Shown here: piece by piece, positions 7,069 through 8,342 of the stretch | Position numbering within the stretch: position 1 is the first letter of the stretch | How the letters are laid out: the number at the start of each line of letters is the position of its first letter | Source: Mesorhizobium sp. | GTDB lineage: Bacteria; Pseudomonadota; Alphaproteobacteria; Rhizobiales; Rhizobiaceae | Assembly: GCA_019509685.1 (NCBI GenBank) | Contig: JAEKLU010000039.1 | Coordinates: 1-8,342 of the forward strand | Direction: 5' to 3' | DNA: 8,342 nt | Program-made: the position numbers and the translations under genes | Notes under the pieces: model-generated | Seen by the model: only the letters and a program-made list of their open reading frames with translations | Databases searched by the model: none | What the model was told of the DNA's origin: nothing

Positions 7069-7090
7069 CCTCTCTTCCTCGATGGAGAGG
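7069..7090 (-). promoter_or_regulatory. Possible hairpin over the SDR ribosome-binding site
   Basis: On the minus strand the SDR leader reads CCTCTC (7090-7085), a 10-base loop, then GAGAGG (7074-7069), TTGCC and the ATG. GAGAGG is the Shine-Dalgarno of the SDR gene and forms the 3' arm of a perfect 6-bp stem. If the transcript starts upstream of 7090, the stem could hide the ribosome site. The complementarity is certain; a regulatory role is speculative because the stem is short. Confidence 0.3.
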
Positions 7091-7129
7091 CGTGACTACA
7101 GGTTCGCGGCATTGAAAATCGCGCGGGAA

Positions 7130-7157
7130 TTGCCAAATCTTGAGCAGGTTTTGCCAA
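7130..7157. promoter_or_regulatory. 21-bp-spaced TTGCCAA direct repeat, candidate AraC-type operator
   Basis: TTGCCAA occurs at 7130-7136 and at 7151-7157, exactly 21 bases apart. AraC-family proteins contact two major grooves per subunit and often bind half-sites in direct repeat about two helical turns (21 bp) apart. The pair lies in the gap between the divergent araC and SDR genes. Read on the minus strand, the SDR-proximal copy gives TTGGCA (7136-7131), which could double as a -35 box, as in AraC class II activation. No convincing -10 is seen. The araC-proximal copy touches the proposed araC ATG at 7157, so binding could also block araC expression, or the true araC start may be further right. 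Confidence 0.45.
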
Positions 7158-8002
7158 TGAATCGAGGGGCCATGCGTCCGCAATTCGCTTCAGCCCCATC
7201 CGGCGTAACAATGGTTTCCAGGCATATCGAAGCGGGCGTCCATCGTCTGTCGCGGGCGCCACACCATCGCATCATGGTGCATAAAAGCGCGGCGACGCGC
7301 TCCTACTGCAATCAGGTCGGGCGATATTTCGTCAGGCGTGCCGGCGATATCGACCTGGTGCCGGCTGGCGAGGAGGGCGGTTTCGAGGCTGAAACCCCCT
7401 TCGACACGATCGAGATCGTCTTGCAGCCAGCCTTGATGGAAAGGGTGGCGGCGGAACTTGGCGGCAGGGCGATTGTAGCGCGGCTCGACACACGCCATTT
7501 GCTTCGTGACCAGCGTATCGAACATCTCGCTCGAGCCCTGCAGAGCGATCTGGATACGGGCGCGCCGAGCGGCCCTCTGTTTGCCGACAGCGTTGGCGCA
7601 GCACTCGCGGTCAGGCTGCTTGGCCTCGATGAACCGGACATCGATCGGACAAGTCGGGACGGAACGGGCCGGCTGTCGGATACACAGCTCAAACGCGTCC
7701 TGGAGTACATCGAGGCGGCTCTCCATGAGCCGCTTTCGATCCATCGGCTAAGCCGGGTTGCCGGCGCGAGCAGCTCGCACTTGCGGACATGGTTCAAGGT
7801 GGCGATGGGCGTCACCCTGCATCGCTACGTGCTGCGACGTCGCGTCGAACGCGCGCGCGTTCTGCTGCAGCAAGGCGATCTCAGCACGAGCGAGGTGGCG
7901 GAATTGACGGGCTTCGCGCATCAGTCACATCTGGCGCATTGGATGCGCCGCGAGATCGGCCAAACGCCGCGTGACTTGCGACGGGCACACTCGCCCAGAT
8001 GA
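7157..8002 (+). CDS. AraC-family transcriptional regulator
   Basis: DNA-binding regulator of 281 residues from the ATG at 7157. An N-terminal sensing region of about 170 residues (SRAPHHRIMVHKS, RRAGDIDLVPAGEEGGF, AETPFDTIEIVL) looks cupin-like but carries no recognisable ligand motif. A C-terminal AraC DNA-binding domain (about 184-279) has two helix-turn-helix units: LSIHRLSRVAGASSSHLRTW (203-222) and LSTSEVAELTGFAHQSHLAH (252-271), followed by the family signature end REIGQTPRDLRR. The frame stays open back to 6989, but that overlaps the SDR gene. ATG 7157 has GCAGG (7144-7148) eight bases upstream. ATG 7172 (276 residues) and ATG 7211 are alternatives, 7172 being attractive because similar proteins begin near RPQFAS. 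It is divergent from the SDR gene, its probable target. The effector is unknown. Confidence 0.91.
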   Translation: MNRGAMRPQFASAPSGVTMVSRHIEAGVHRLSRAPHHRIMVHKSAATRSYCNQVGRYFVRRAGDIDLVPAGEEGGFEAETPFDTIEIVLQPALMERVAAELGGRAIVARLDTRHLLRDQRIEHLARALQSDLDTGAPSGPLFADSVGAALAVRLLGLDEPDIDRTSRDGTGRLSDTQLKRVLEYIEAALHEPLSIHRLSRVAGASSSHLRTWFKVAMGVTLHRYVLRRRVERARVLLQQGDLSTSEVAELTGFAHQSHLAHWMRREIGQTPRDLRRAHSPR

Positions 8003-8029
8003 TATCCTGCAATTAGCGTCAGCGTCGCT

Positions 8030-8342
8030 TCAATCCTTCAGCGGCTTGCCGAGCCGGCCGGCCAGGTCCTGGGTGAACTGCCAGGCGACGCGGCCGGAGC
8101 GGCTGCCGCGCGTCGTTGCCCATTCCAGCGCCTCGGCGCGCAGCTGCTCGGGGTCGATGTCGAGGCCATGATGACTGGCATAGCCGTTGATCATCTCGAG
8201 ATATTCGTCCTGCGAACATTTGTGGAAGCCGAGCCATAGGCCGAAACGGTCCGATAGCGAGACCTTTTCCTCGACCGCTTCGGACGGGTTGATGGCGGTC
8301 GAGCGCTCATTGTCGATCATGTCGCGCGGCAACAGGTGCCGG
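8030..8342 (-). CDS. DUF815-type AAA+ ATP-binding protein, C-terminal part
   Basis: The frame is open to the right edge, reading RHLLPRDMIDNERS into the visible protein, so the gene's 5' part lies outside the window. About 103 C-terminal residues are seen. The stretch LLPRDMIDNERSTAINPSEA, then EKVSLSDRFGLWLGFHKCSQ, is characteristic of the DUF815 family of P-loop ATPases. It follows the Walker motifs, which are not in the window. The C-terminus (RSGRVAWQFTQDLAGRLGKPLKD) is the normal helical end. The cellular role of this family is not well defined. The stop TGA (8032-8030) is 27 bases from the convergent araC stop, and no terminator is visible between them. I believe this gene usually lies close to the serS-surE-pcm-nlpD block in rhizobia, but that is from memory. 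Confidence 0.88.
   Translation of the reverse strand, partial: RHLLPRDMIDNERSTAINPSEAVEEKVSLSDRFGLWLGFHKCSQDEYLEMINGYASHHGLDIDPEQLRAEALEWATTRGSRSGRVAWQFTQDLAGRLGKPLKD

Noticed and set aside
6989..7156. N-terminal extension of the araC frame back to an ATG at 6989
   Set aside because: It would overlap the Rossmann start of the SDR gene and remove the divergent gap; the extra residues do not resemble a domain, and later ATGs are better placed.
7064..7183. N-terminal extension of the SDR frame to 7183
   Set aside because: The Rossmann fold begins at the ATG at 7063, which has its own GAGAGG ribosome site; the extension would run through the araC start and operator region.
4094..8011. CCTGCA at both edges of the accessory block as target-site duplication
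   Set aside because: The match is only 6 bp, expected by chance, with no inverted ends, integrase or transposase nearby.

Overview
The window is GC-rich, densely coded DNA that looks like the chromosome of an alphaproteobacterium of the order Rhizobiales, most like Mesorhizobium or a close relative. I infer this from protein sequence character, from the run serS-surE-pcm-nlpD-like lipoprotein, and from the DUF815 ATPase on the far side. No database was searched.

Region 1 (1-3997, plus strand) is housekeeping. It holds the 3' part of serS, then surE (3-nt gap) and pcm (ATGA overlap with surE), which form a tightly coupled operon. A gene-poor stretch of about 300 bases follows (2177-2476). It holds overlapping inverted repeats, a possible small Cys-rich reading frame and an AT-rich TTAA-containing segment. 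Next comes a lipoprotein with two LysM domains and a degenerate LytM/M23 domain (NlpD/DipM type). A strong intrinsic terminator at 4051-4078 closes the region. The Pcm protein lacks the usual isoaspartate-binding QTIS segment, and the LytM domain lacks two of the usual active-site histidines.

Region 2 (4100-8002) looks accessory. It consists of two regulator-oxidoreductase divergons placed back to back. The first is lysR (minus) with a non-zinc MDR-family reductase (plus). The second is an atypical SDR / NAD-dependent epimerase-like gene (minus) with an araC-type regulator (plus). The two enzyme genes converge with 22 bases between them. Each divergent gap carries a symmetry element fitting its regulator: an interrupted dyad beside lysR, and a 7-bp direct repeat with 21-bp period beside araC. 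Substrates cannot be read from the sequence.

Region 3 (8030-8342, minus strand) is the C-terminal end of a DUF815-type AAA+ ATPase, which runs off the right edge.

I see no tRNA, rRNA, CRISPR array, insertion sequence or phage gene. The least explained parts are the leader ahead of the lipoprotein gene, the AraC-type operator candidate, and the placement of the two divergons between conserved genes.
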